A DNA stretch of 10,665 nt from Cellvibrionaceae bacterium (GCA_025800435.1 JAOXRV010000837.1:1-10665); one strand, 5' to 3'; numbered from the stretch's first letter, positions 1 through 7,130 are shown. Notes: generated by a model not told the origin, from the letters alone. Program-made: numbers and translations.

Positions 1-1
1 C

Positions 2-88
2 AAAACCTTACAAGATGGCCAGCGTGTAACCATGGTTGTCACCCAGGGTCAAAAAGGCCCGCAAGCTGAGAATGTTGTACCTCTCTAA
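2..88 (+). CDS. Cold-shock domain protein, C-terminal fragment
   Basis: The first 28 codons read KTLQDGQRVTMVVTQGQKGP and continue to AENVVPL before a TAA stop. This is the typical end of a CspA-family protein: the last beta strands of the OB fold and the conserved QGxKGPxAxNV tail. The family consists of small (about 70 residue) single-stranded nucleic-acid-binding RNA chaperones in the cytoplasm. The 5' part, including the RNP1 and RNP2 motifs, lies left of the window, so it is not possible to say which paralogue this is or whether it is cold-inducible. It is convergent with purU. Confidence 0.88.
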   Translation, partial: KTLQDGQRVTMVVTQGQKGPQAENVVPL

Positions 89-102
89 GTTGTACACTGC
101 TC

Positions 103-137
103 GCTGCCAGCGGCAAGACTAGTTTTGCCCTGGTAGC
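103..137. terminator. Hairpin between convergent csp and purU genes
   Basis: The arms GCTGCCAG (103-110) and CTGGTAGC (130-137) pair fully with one G-U. After a single bulged C they are followed by GGCAA (112-116) with TTGCC (125-129), around a short loop containing CTAG. The stem is about 13-15 bp and starts 15 bases after the csp stop codon. There is no T run on either side, so it is not a textbook intrinsic terminator. It could be a 3'-end stabilising stem of the csp mRNA or a weak bidirectional terminator. The structure was read by eye and not folded by software. Confidence 0.45.
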
Positions 138-281
138 TACCTCCCCAACAAACAACGCCACCCGGCTAAGTTTGTCCCGCCCCAGGCGCAGCGCGCTTGG
201 CAGGCGATTTTTTGCGTGGATAATGACCCAGCTCGGCAAATGCCCCGCAGATCACCGCCCCCTATTCAACGGTATCCTGGC

Positions 282-1157
282 CTAACGGCTGAACACCACC
301 GTTTTATTGCCATTGAGCAGCACCCGCTGCTGAGCAAACCAACGCACCGCCCGGCCCAACACCCTCGATTCGATATCGCGGCCTATCTCCACCAGCTCTT
401 CGGGCTGATTGATATGACTGACCCGCTCCACATCCTGCTCAATAATCGGCCCTTCGTCCAAATCCCCGGTAACAAAGTGGGCGGTGGCACCAATTAACTT
501 AACTCCGCGCTCATAGGCCTGGTGGTAGGGCTTGGCGCCCTTAAACCCGGGCAGAAACGAGTGGTGAATATTGATCGCCCGCCCCTTGAGCTTGGCGGTC
601 ATATCGACGGATAGAATCTGCATATAGCGGGCTAACACCAACAAATCCACCTGTTCGGCCTCGATCAAATCCAGTATCTGCCCTTCCTGTTCGGCCTTGG
701 TCTCTTTGCTAACCGGCATATAGTGGTAATCCACCCCATACCACTCCACCAGTTCGCGCATATCCTGATGGTTGGAAACCACACCCACAATCTCAACCGG
801 TAAACTGCCGCGCTTGTTTTTATTGAGCAGGTTATTTAAACAGTGGCCCCACTTAGATACCGCTATCAACACCCGAGTGCGGCGGTGCAAATCGCTTAGA
901 CGCCACTCCATCTGGTAGCGATCGGCCACCGCCCGAAATGCCGATTGCACATCGACCAGCGACTTGGGGCCCTCTAAGGTCTCAAATACCGTGCGCATAA
1001 AAAAACGACGCTGGTGGGTATCCTCAAACTGGGAGGACTCGCGAATATTAAAGCCCTGTAGGGCGAACAAATTGGCTACCGCTGCCACTATGCCGGGCTG
1101 GTCGGGGCAGCTAAAGGTTAAGACAAGTTCAGAGACGAGTTGTTTTTCTTGGTTCAT
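282..1157 (-). CDS. purU: Formyltetrahydrofolate deformylase PurU
   Basis: This 291-residue cytoplasmic enzyme hydrolyses 10-formyl-THF to formate and THF, balancing the one-carbon pool and supplying formate for PurT. Length and layout fit the family. An N-terminal ACT domain lies at about residues 9-85 (LTFSCPDQPGIVAAVANLF, then GFNIRESSQFED). The formyltransferase domain covers about 95-291. The catalytic set known from PurN-type folds is visible: N196 and H198 in NIHHSFLPGFKGAKPYHQA, and D234 in GDLDEGPIIEQD. The C-terminus GRAVRWFAQQRVLLNGNKTVVF is typical. The ATG at 1155-1157 gives an intact ACT domain, although no strong ribosome site precedes it. The gene is monocistronic here, convergent with csp and divergent from the envelope locus, so it is probably unrelated to that locus. 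Confidence 0.96.
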   Translation of the reverse strand: MNQEKQLVSELVLTFSCPDQPGIVAAVANLFALQGFNIRESSQFEDTHQRRFFMRTVFETLEGPKSLVDVQSAFRAVADRYQMEWRLSDLHRRTRVLIAVSKWGHCLNNLLNKNKRGSLPVEIVGVVSNHQDMRELVEWYGVDYHYMPVSKETKAEQEGQILDLIEAEQVDLLVLARYMQILSVDMTAKLKGRAINIHHSFLPGFKGAKPYHQAYERGVKLIGATAHFVTGDLDEGPIIEQDVERVSHINQPEELVEIGRDIESRVLGRAVRWFAQQRVLLNGNKTVVFSR

Positions 1158-1205
1158 TGCTTACATCTTGTTAACGGAGCGACTTCATTCTAAGCTTAAA
1201 CTCTG

Positions 1206-1230
1206 ATTATAGCTCACTGGTCCCTGTCAA
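1206..1230 (-). promoter_or_regulatory. Candidate purU promoter in the divergent gap
   Basis: On the minus strand the gap between purU and the gene at 1254 contains a perfect TATAAT (1211 to 1206) and a perfect TTGACA (1230 to 1225). The spacing is only 13 bases, well short of the usual 16-18, so the two boxes may not work together. The -10 box would give a purU leader of about 40 bases. For the plus-strand gene no convincing sigma-70 pair was found in the same 96-base gap. TATAAG at 1237-1242 is too close to the ATG and has no good -35 box. Confidence 0.35.
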
Positions 1231-1253
1231 TCTGCTTATAAGAGAACAAAGCC

Positions 1254-2456
1254 ATGCAGAACCGGACAAAAAAGCCGCCATTTGGGCCGCTGCTACTGGC
1301 CTGGGTGTTGCTCTTGGCCATGCCCAAGTGCTTGGCCCAAAACGGGCCAAGCGAAGCTGACGCCGCCCCGGCCAGCGCCGAAGAAAACACACTACTGGCG
1401 CGGCTCGACAGTATTCACGCGCAACAGGGGGCCTTCGCCTTGGCCAGTGCCGAACTGCAACAAGAGCTGGGCCAACATTACTTTGAACGCAAACTCTATC
1501 CCCAGGCGGCCGAGCGCTTTCGCCAGGGCATGCATATTCAGCGTATCAATTTAGGTCTCTACAGCGGCCGCCAACTGCCACTGGCGGGGCGTCTGGCCGA
1601 CACCCTGGTGGCCGACAATAAACTAGAGGCCGCCTATAAAGTGCAGCGCTATCGCCACTGGCTAGGGCAGCGCCACTACCGCGAACTGCCCGCCGAGCGC
1701 AATATTGATTACCTGCAGCTATTGCAGCAATTGGCGGACTGGCAGCTGGCTGGCTTTTTAAAAAGCCAATATCAACTGGATGCTCAAATCCTCACAGCCG
1801 ACGAACACTACAGTGAGCTGTTACAGCACCCCGAAATTCACGAGCTCCCAGCTGAAGAGCTAAATCAAGCGATTCAAGGTTTACTGGTGGCCAAGTTCTA
1901 CGCCATGGCTATTGAAGAGGAGCGGCTGCATAAGGCTAGCTTGCAACAGAATTACTTTGGCGCACCAATGGACGCCGAACAGCGCATTGCCCGCTTGCGC
2001 CTGGATATCTTCCGCCAGGGTAGGGAATACATTGCTCGCGCAATGAGCAAGCAGGAACAGAAAAGCCCACCTTGGTGGCGCAACCAATTGGCACTGGCAG
2101 ATTGGCACCTGCTGTTTAAAAAGATCGAAACGGCTCGTAAACTGTATCTGAATTTGCGCGAATACGCGGGTGACGCCCTGGCCCAGGAATTGCTGAAAGC
2201 ACAAGTCATACCGGCGCTGCCCGAGCGCAGCGAGCAAGCTTTCCAGCTCCCGAGCAAACAGCAGATAACCCTGCTGTACAACCTCAATCGCCTGGGCAAA
2301 ACCCGCAATATTCGCCGCGCACCTGGCGCAGAGGGCAGCAAATTGTTTCATCGAGCCCGCATCCGCTTACAAAACGAGCGCCACCGCCCCCAGCTTGATG
2401 AGGATGGCAACTTTATTGCGGTTCAAGATCTGGAGAAAACCTTCAGCTTCCCTTAA
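1254..2456 (+). CDS. Secreted helical/TPR-like protein with possible TonB-C-like tail
   Basis: This 400-residue protein starts with a signal peptide: basic residues 2-7, hydrophobic residues 11-23, and a probable cut after CLA (residue 28). It is therefore probably periplasmic. Residues about 45-320 are nearly all helical, with one TPR-like unit (about 70-104: ELGQHYFERKLYPQAAERFR) and less regular helices after it. The last 68 residues change character. ITLLYNLNRLGKTRNIRR is followed by LFHRARIRLQNERHRPQLDE and AVQDLEKTFSF. This resembles the strand-helix-strand pattern of a TonB C-terminal domain (F-x-V-x-x-x-G-x-V ... AL-x-x-x-RFRP ... V-x-x-x-x-x-F), but there is no membrane anchor. The family is not recognised by name. 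Ribosome-site bases AAGAGAA lie about 8 bases before the ATG. It is probably the first gene of the envelope locus. Confidence 0.85.
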   Translation: MQNRTKKPPFGPLLLAWVLLLAMPKCLAQNGPSEADAAPASAEENTLLARLDSIHAQQGAFALASAELQQELGQHYFERKLYPQAAERFRQGMHIQRINLGLYSGRQLPLAGRLADTLVADNKLEAAYKVQRYRHWLGQRHYRELPAERNIDYLQLLQQLADWQLAGFLKSQYQLDAQILTADEHYSELLQHPEIHELPAEELNQAIQGLLVAKFYAMAIEEERLHKASLQQNYFGAPMDAEQRIARLRLDIFRQGREYIARAMSKQEQKSPPWWRNQLALADWHLLFKKIETARKLYLNLREYAGDALAQELLKAQVIPALPERSEQAFQLPSKQQITLLYNLNRLGKTRNIRRAPGAEGSKLFHRARIRLQNERHRPQLDEDGNFIAVQDLEKTFSFP

Positions 2457-2511
2457 GCTCTTTAGTATGAGAATCGCTTATACCCCAAAGGAACTTAGGG
2501 ACGACAAAATT

Positions 2512-2530
2512 CTCAAAACAATTGTTTGAG
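2512..2530. repeat. Near-perfect inverted repeat upstream of the lipoprotein gene
   Basis: CTCAAA, one extra A, CAATTG and TTTGAG form a 19-base almost complete palindrome, 20 bases before the ATG at 2550. It could be an operator or an mRNA hairpin. The 93-base gap (2457-2549) around it is the widest same-strand gap in the left half of the locus, so an internal promoter is possible, but no clear -35/-10 pair was found. Short AT-rich palindromes also occur by chance. Confidence 0.3.
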
Positions 2531-2549
2531 CTGCACAGTGGTCTTAGCC

Positions 2550-3575
2550 ATGAATATTAAAACCAAGGGTTTACTAAGGACATTTGCCAGGGCGGCATTG
2601 CTGCTCAGCCTCAGCGGCACCGCCCTGCTCGGCTGTAAAACCCAATCCAGCACTAGCCAGCCTTCTGTACCAAGCCCCAGCCCAAGCAGCTCTCCAAGTA
2701 GTTCCCCAAGCAGTTCCCCAAGCAGCAGCCAACCCAGCACCGCTGGCAGCAGCATGCCCAGACCCAGTTCGCCCACCCCCAGTTCGCCCACCCCCAGCTC
2801 GCCCAGCAGCGGCAGCACCCAGCCCGGGGGCGACAACGAGCCCAGAGACAACAGTGGCGACAGCCGCGACCAGCGCAGCGGACAGCCCGACCGGGGTGCC
2901 CCGAGCGAGGGCGGTCGACAATCCCAAGGCGGAGTTTTTAACGAGGGCGCAGAGGCCTCTGAGGGCGCCGACGCCAGCCCCTATTACGACGCCTACGACC
3001 CCAGCGCCGATAACGGTGACAGCGACAACAGCACTGACAGCAGCGAGGGCGGCCCCGGCGGCGGTTCCACCAGTGACGATATCAGCTTTGATGAAACGCC
3101 TCCGGGGCGCACCAGCGCCGAGCGCCAAGCGGAGCTAGACGCCGAATTTGAAGGCTCGATGGAGCGCTACGACGGCATGATTTTGCGCGAGCGCGAACGA
3201 GCCCAAAGCGAAGCCGCCGCCCAGGGCGCCGAAGAGCAGTTAGAATCCGCCGGCGGCGCAGATGGCAGCGGCGGCCAGCAGAGCGGCGGCGCCGGCTCCA
3301 GCAACCCCTACGGAGACCCCAGTGGTGAGGCCCCCGAGCAACAGTCCACCGACGCCAACAGCAGCGGTGACACTCAAGCCAGCGGCGGTCGCCAACCGGC
3401 CGGCGGCCCGCAGGGTTCCAATGGACAAGGCAATGACAGCGTGCCCGACGATATTCCCAGCGGCGATGACGACGATGTGGTCGCGCGCCAAATCCGCGAG
3501 GCAGCCATGGCCGAAACCGATCCAGAGCTGCGAGAAAAACTGTGGGAAGAGTACCGCCGCTACAAAAACCGATAA
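2550..3575 (+). CDS. Ser/Pro-rich low-complexity lipoprotein
   Basis: This 341-residue protein has a clear lipoprotein signal: basic MNIKTKGLLR, a hydrophobic stretch, and the lipobox ALLGC with Cys29 as the lipidated residue. Lys at +2 argues against inner-membrane retention, so outer-membrane placement is likely. Residues about 34-90 are Ser/Pro repeats (SPSS and SSPTP units). About 90-305 is a disordered, acidic Gly/Ser/Asp/Gln-rich stretch. The last 30 or so residues are a charged helix (VARQIREAAMAETDPELREK, ending YRRYKNR), the only part that looks folded and a likely binding segment. A TTG at 2526 in the same frame would add eight residues that spoil the signal peptide, so the ATG is preferred. 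No enzymatic motif is seen. The reading frame is backed by the signal peptide at one end, the ordered helix at the other and a good junction to the next gene. The function is unknown; a flexible outer-membrane tether is one possibility. Confidence 0.82.
   Translation: MNIKTKGLLRTFARAALLLSLSGTALLGCKTQSSTSQPSVPSPSPSSSPSSSPSSSPSSSQPSTAGSSMPRPSSPTPSSPTPSSPSSGSTQPGGDNEPRDNSGDSRDQRSGQPDRGAPSEGGRQSQGGVFNEGAEASEGADASPYYDAYDPSADNGDSDNSTDSSEGGPGGGSTSDDISFDETPPGRTSAERQAELDAEFEGSMERYDGMILRERERAQSEAAAQGAEEQLESAGGADGSGGQQSGGAGSSNPYGDPSGEAPEQQSTDANSSGDTQASGGRQPAGGPQGSNGQGNDSVPDDIPSGDDDDVVARQIREAAMAETDPELREKLWEEYRRYKNR
2681..2728 (+). repeat. Four tandem 12-bp units coding for Ser/Pro
   Basis: Units begin at 2681, 2693, 2705 and 2717 with consensus CCCAAGCAGTTC and a few substitutions. 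The period is a multiple of three, so gain or loss of units keeps the frame and only changes the length of the Ser/Pro linker of the lipoprotein. Confidence 0.8.
2763..2807 (+). repeat. Three tandem 15-bp units coding for PSSPT
   Basis: Units begin at 2763, 2778 and 2793. The first two are identical (CCCAGTTCGCCCACC) and the third differs at a few bases. The repeat is in frame with the lipoprotein and lies 34 bases after the 12-bp array. The near identity suggests recent expansion by slippage. Confidence 0.8.
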
Positions 3576-3608
3576 CGACACTCGCCAGCCAAAACCCTAG
3601 GTGGCCCC

Positions 3609-4814
3609 ATGACAACAAGCATTGCAAAATATTGTTCAATACTGCTACTCGGCCTGGGCATAGCCCTTGGCGGATGTGCCTCGCACACCGTAAAAACATC
3701 TCCCTATGTGCAGCTGCAGCAAGAGACCAGTGAGATTCCCGAATCCCAGTTGTTGGATCTAGGAGTGGTGCTGCTAGACCCCAATCTCGAACAAATAGAT
3801 GAGGACGATGCCCTGGTATTTGCCGAGGTGCGCAAGGCCGAATCCCACTATATGGCCGGGCAAATGGCACAGGCCATTCAAAACAGCTCCGCCTGGGGCG
3901 CGGTGCGGGTTATCCCCAACGCCGCCACTGTGGCCGATGTTATTGTCAGCGGCAAAATCTTACACTCCGATGGCGAAACCCTTAAGCTCGCGCTTGATGT
4001 CATCGATGTTAGCGGCCGCAGCTGGTACAGCAAAGAGTATAAAGCGGTCGCCAGCCGCTACGCCTACCGGCGCGAGACCGCCACCCGCGACGACCCATTT
4101 GTCAGCCTCTATCACCAAGTCGCCAACGATTTACTCAATTATCGGCAAAAACTCAGTGGCACAGATCTGCAGCAGCTGCGCACCCTGGGTGAACTGCGCT
4201 TTGCCGAGAGCTTTTCACCCGAGGCCTTTGGCGGCCACCTGCAGCAGGATAAAAACGGCCGCTACCAAGTGCTGCGTCTGCCCGCCCACAACGATCCCAT
4301 GATGCAGCGTATTCGCGGTATTCGCGAGCGCGATCACTTATTTGTCGACACCCTGCAAGATTACTACGGCAACTTTAACCGTCAAATCGACACCCCCTAC
4401 AGGGATTGGCGCAAACAAACCTATATGGAAGTGCGCAACCTGCGCCAGGTAAAACAGCAGGCCTTTAACCAGACCATCGCCGGTGTGGTTGCGGTACTGG
4501 GCGGTATCGCCGCCACCACCAGCGGCAACCGCGCAGTGCGCAACAGCGGTGCGGTTGCCATTGGCGGCGGTGGTTTTTTAATTAAAGAGGGCTTTGGCAA
4601 GCGCGCCGAAGCGGATATGCACAGCGAAACCATCCGCGAGCTGGGCGATTCACTGGAGGCGGCCATTCAACCCCAGGTAATCGAACTGGAAGACCGCACC
4701 ATCACCCTCAGCGGTTCGGTGCAGCAACAGTACCGCCAGTGGCGGGATATTCTGCGCGAATACTATCAACTGGAAACGGGCCAAGACTTAGGCCCTAAGG
4801 GCAATGGTCAGTGA
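3609..4814 (+). CDS. CsgG-like lipoprotein with glycine-rich hydrophobic segment
   Basis: This 401-residue protein has a lipoprotein signal ending in the lipobox LGGC (Cys23, Ala at +2: outer-membrane type). Residues about 50-145 resemble the N-terminal fold of CsgG-like and related outer-membrane lipoproteins. A hydrophobic strand (LLDLGVVLLDP) and a helix (ALVFAEVRKAESHYMAGQMA) are followed by VADVIVSGKILHSDGETLKL and ALDVIDVSGRSWYSKEY. Residues about 288-330 are hydrophobic and Gly-rich (GVVAVLGGIAATTSG, then GAVAIGGGGFLIKEGFG), like a glycine-zipper hairpin. The C-terminus (about 338-390) is a helix, ELGDSLEAAIQPQVIELEDR, followed by a Tyr/Trp-rich stretch. The ribosome site AGGTGG (3599-3604) is close to the ATG. 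The stop overlaps the next start (GTGA), suggesting translational coupling. Assignment to the CsgG superfamily is a pattern match only. Confidence 0.85.
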   Translation: MTTSIAKYCSILLLGLGIALGGCASHTVKTSPYVQLQQETSEIPESQLLDLGVVLLDPNLEQIDEDDALVFAEVRKAESHYMAGQMAQAIQNSSAWGAVRVIPNAATVADVIVSGKILHSDGETLKLALDVIDVSGRSWYSKEYKAVASRYAYRRETATRDDPFVSLYHQVANDLLNYRQKLSGTDLQQLRTLGELRFAESFSPEAFGGHLQQDKNGRYQVLRLPAHNDPMMQRIRGIRERDHLFVDTLQDYYGNFNRQIDTPYRDWRKQTYMEVRNLRQVKQQAFNQTIAGVVAVLGGIAATTSGNRAVRNSGAVAIGGGGFLIKEGFGKRAEADMHSETIRELGDSLEAAIQPQVIELEDRTITLSGSVQQQYRQWRDILREYYQLETGQDLGPKGNGQ

Positions 4815-6289
4815 AGCAAACCCACAACGGTGATTTTGCCCCCCTAAAACCAAGCCAACGCCAAGGTCTACTGGCCAAGCGCGGTCTGTTACTGGGTCTG
4901 CTGGCGCTGTTAGTCGCACTCTTGGCTACGGTTGTGTTTGTGCTGCCAAACTGGGTACAGCCGGCCGAACCCGAAGCCACCACAGCCCGGGACAAGGACG
5001 CCCCAGCAACACCCTTAAGCGAATCTCCCTGGCAGGATGCCCAATTGGCCAAGCGCCGGCGCGAGGCCCAAGATTTACTGTCACAATTGCTCAAAGCCCA
5101 ACAGGATTTACAACAACAGCAGATTGAGCTGTGGGCCCAAGATGAATACAAGCAAGCGTTGGCACTGGCCGAGCAGGCCGACCAGGCCTACCGCCAGCGC
5201 CAGTTCGACAGTGCCCAAAGCCAGTATCAGCAGGCACTGGCACAACTGCAGCAACAGCTGGCACGGGTACCACAAATATATAGCCAACAAATAAACCGGG
5301 GCAAACAGGCTCTGGCTAATGCCGAGATCGCCACCGCCGAAGCCGCCTTCAGCCTGGCGGCTCAGCTGCAAACCGGCAACAGCGACGATAAAACTGAGGC
5401 CGAACGCCTGCTGGCGCGGGCCAAGGTGGCCGAGCAGTTACAGCAGCTGCTGGCCAAGGGCGAGCGCCAACAGCGCCAGGGCCGCTGGCAAGAGGCACTG
5501 GCCAGCTACCGCAGCGCGCTGGCGCTGGATACAGAATCAGAGGCTGCCAAAGCGGCCCTGGAAAACGCACAACAAACCCTGGCCAGCCAAGATTTTAACC
5601 GGCATATGTCGAGCGCCTTTAACGCCCTGGAGACCAAACGCTACCGCGAGGCAGCCGCCAGCTTTCGCCGCGCCCTGGCCCTGCGCCCCAAGGCCAGCGC
5701 CGCCGAGGCGGGCCTAAGCCAAGCCAAAGAGGGCTTGCGCCAGCAGCGTATCGGCCAAACCCTGGCAAGCGCTAAAACCGCCGCCGCCGCTGAAAACTGG
5801 GCCCAGGCCCAGGCGGATTACCAAAAAGTGCTGGGCCTTGAAGCCGCCGAAATACAGGCCAAGGTGGGTAAAATTGAAGCGGATGCACGACTTAAACTGG
5901 ATACCGAACTGGAGCTTGCTCTGGCCCAAAAAAGCCAGCTGCAAGACCCATTGCTGCGCCAGCGCCAGCGTCAACTTCTGGCCCAGGCTCAAAAAATCAG
6001 CAAACCGGGCCAGCGTTTAAGCAAGCAAATAAAAACCTTGCAGCAAAACCTAGCGGCGGCCGAGCGACCACAACAAATTGTACTGCGCTCTGATGGTCTT
6101 ACCCAGGTGCAATTATTGCGCAGCGGCGGCACACTGGGCAGTTTTAAACAACAGCAATTAGAGTTATTACCCGGCCGCTATACCGCCCTTGGCAGCCGCA
6201 GCGGGTTTCGCGATGTGCGGGTCGAGTTTGAGGTGGTGGCTAACAACCGCAGCGGGCCGATTGAGGTGATTTGCGCCGAGCGGATTTAA
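4811..6289 (+). CDS. Membrane-anchored TPR protein with PEGA-like C-terminus
   Basis: This 492-residue protein starts at a GTG that overlaps the previous stop by four bases. It has a basic N-terminus, one TM helix (about 25-46, LLLGLLALLVALLATVVFVL) and a large periplasmic part, i.e. type II topology. TPR-like helical hairpins are seen at about 115-150, 160-187, 212-245, 263-297 and 315-345; the clearest are GRWQEALASYRSALALD and KRYREAAASFRRALALRP. A Gln-rich helical stretch (360-418) leads to a beta-rich tail (about 421-488) with LLPGRYTALGSRSGFRDV. That matches the core of a PEGA domain (x-L-x-PG-x-Y-x-h-x-x-x-x-x-G-[YF]). It is probably a scaffold that binds partner proteins in the periplasm. 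Its 3' end overlaps the convergent gene by 50 bases. Confidence 0.88.
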   Translation: MKQTHNGDFAPLKPSQRQGLLAKRGLLLGLLALLVALLATVVFVLPNWVQPAEPEATTARDKDAPATPLSESPWQDAQLAKRRREAQDLLSQLLKAQQDLQQQQIELWAQDEYKQALALAEQADQAYRQRQFDSAQSQYQQALAQLQQQLARVPQIYSQQINRGKQALANAEIATAEAAFSLAAQLQTGNSDDKTEAERLLARAKVAEQLQQLLAKGERQQRQGRWQEALASYRSALALDTESEAAKAALENAQQTLASQDFNRHMSSAFNALETKRYREAAASFRRALALRPKASAAEAGLSQAKEGLRQQRIGQTLASAKTAAAAENWAQAQADYQKVLGLEAAEIQAKVGKIEADARLKLDTELELALAQKSQLQDPLLRQRQRQLLAQAQKISKPGQRLSKQIKTLQQNLAAAERPQQIVLRSDGLTQVQLLRSGGTLGSFKQQQLELLPGRYTALGSRSGFRDVRVEFEVVANNRSGPIEVICAERI

Positions 6290-7031
6290 GCTTGGCAAAG
6301 CACTCAAAATAGTGGCTTTGAATCTGCTGATAGCGACCACTGTTGAACAAGTGGGTAAGACCGCGATTAAAAGCATCGCGCAGGCCAGGCTGCAAAAAAC
6401 CCACCCGGTAGGCGTTGTCACCAAACAGTTGGTGAATTTCCACCGCCTGCCCGGCTAACGTTTGCGGCAGCTTAGAGCGGTAGTAGTTAAAAATTAAATA
6501 GTCGAGCACGATCACTTGGGTGCGCCGCTTAAACAGCATCGCCACTTGCAAGGCTTGGTTGTGATACTCCCGATAGTAGGGGCTATTTTTTACCGCCAGC
6601 GCAAATTGTGGACCGAGATAATGGGTGGCATTTTGAAACGCCACCACGGTTTTATTTTGTAGTTGTCGCATATGCTCTAACTTAAGCTGACTATCGGCCA
6701 GGGTGACAGCAATATTGTGATAACGTATGTGGGGCTCGGATAAGTGCACCCCCTCAAGTTCAAGGGATTCACTGAGGGTCAGAGCACCATCGAATTGGCC
6801 AGTGTTTAACTGGCGCGCAATACGTGCCAGTGGCACAAAAACCGGCTCCAGCGCAATATTCTGGTGAGCCAGAGCGGCGCGAACAATATCCAGCTCAAGG
6901 CCACGCCCCTGCTCCATACAAATATAGGGCGGCAGGGCTTTGCCCACCAATAGTTTGACCGTTTCGGCGGCGGAGGCCTTGGTCCAAAATAGGGGCAACA
7001 ACAAACTGAATAAGCGTAACATTTGTAACAT
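6240..7031 (-). CDS. Periplasmic solute-binding protein (SBP_bac_3-like)
   Basis: The predicted protein has 263 residues. Starting at the ATG at 7029-7031 gives a signal peptide MLQMLRLFSLLLPLFWTKASA with a cut before AETVKLLVG. A longer frame reaches 7172 but would bury this signal and run into the plus-strand gene. The mature part follows the family 3 binding-protein pattern: VGKALPPYICMEQGRGLELD near the N-terminus, then QFDGALTLS, the hinge region HIRYHNIAVTLADSQL, VAFQNATHYLGP, and the end NRGLTHLFNSGRYQQIQSHY. Such proteins bind small polar solutes for ABC importers or act as sensor-type proteins; no transporter genes lie next to it. The last 16 codons are antisense to the TPR gene and look like an unconserved tail. 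GC is visibly lower than in its neighbours. It is probably an independent gene inside the locus. Confidence 0.85.
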   Translation of the reverse strand: MLQMLRLFSLLLPLFWTKASAAETVKLLVGKALPPYICMEQGRGLELDIVRAALAHQNIALEPVFVPLARIARQLNTGQFDGALTLSESLELEGVHLSEPHIRYHNIAVTLADSQLKLEHMRQLQNKTVVAFQNATHYLGPQFALAVKNSPYYREYHNQALQVAMLFKRRTQVIVLDYLIFNYYRSKLPQTLAGQAVEIHQLFGDNAYRVGFLQPGLRDAFNRGLTHLFNSGRYQQIQSHYFECFAKLKSARRKSPQSARCGC

Positions 7032-7130
7032 CGTAACGAACCGATAAATCAGGCCGCCCCAGTGTAACAATTTGGGCACACCAATTTGTCGTAACAGATG
7101 CCAAGCGACCAATGACAGGAGAATTCCAGC
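7032..7130. promoter_or_regulatory. Divergent gap with GTAAC motifs and a strong ribosome site
   Basis: These 99 bases separate the minus-strand binding-protein gene from the plus-strand PEGA/FGE gene and must hold any promoter for the right half of the locus. The motif GTAAC occurs at 7016, 7025, 7033, 7064 and 7091, three of them within or touching this gap, and the heptamer CAATTTG occurs twice (7068 and 7082). AGGAG at 7117-7121 sits nine bases before the TTG start at 7131 and is the main reason for choosing that start. A weak minus-strand TTGTTA box with a poor -10 box is visible; no clear sigma-70 promoter was found for the plus strand. Confidence 0.4.

Noticed and set aside
216..497. 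Plus-strand frame of 93 codons across the purU 3' end
   Set aside because: It overlaps a strongly identified purU on the other strand and encodes nothing recognisable.
2526..2549. TTG start eight codons upstream for the Ser/Pro lipoprotein
   Set aside because: It adds hydrophobic residues in front of the basic part of the signal peptide. The ATG at 2550 gives a normal lipoprotein signal.
2681..2807. CRISPR-like array
   Set aside because: Units are contiguous 12 and 15 bp without spacers and lie in frame in a coding region.
2574..3128. Long Ala/Gly-rich open frame on the minus strand opposite the Ser/Pro lipoprotein gene, with similar ones at 3082-3870 and 3240-3581
   Set aside because: They arise from the GC-rich low-complexity codons of the real gene. 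They have no credible signal, domain or ribosome site, while the plus-strand frame has a lipobox and an ordered C-terminal helix.
2584..3138. Plus-strand frame rich in Ala/Pro overlapping the lipoprotein gene
   Set aside because: Shifted-frame shadow of the low-complexity region with no start signal of its own.
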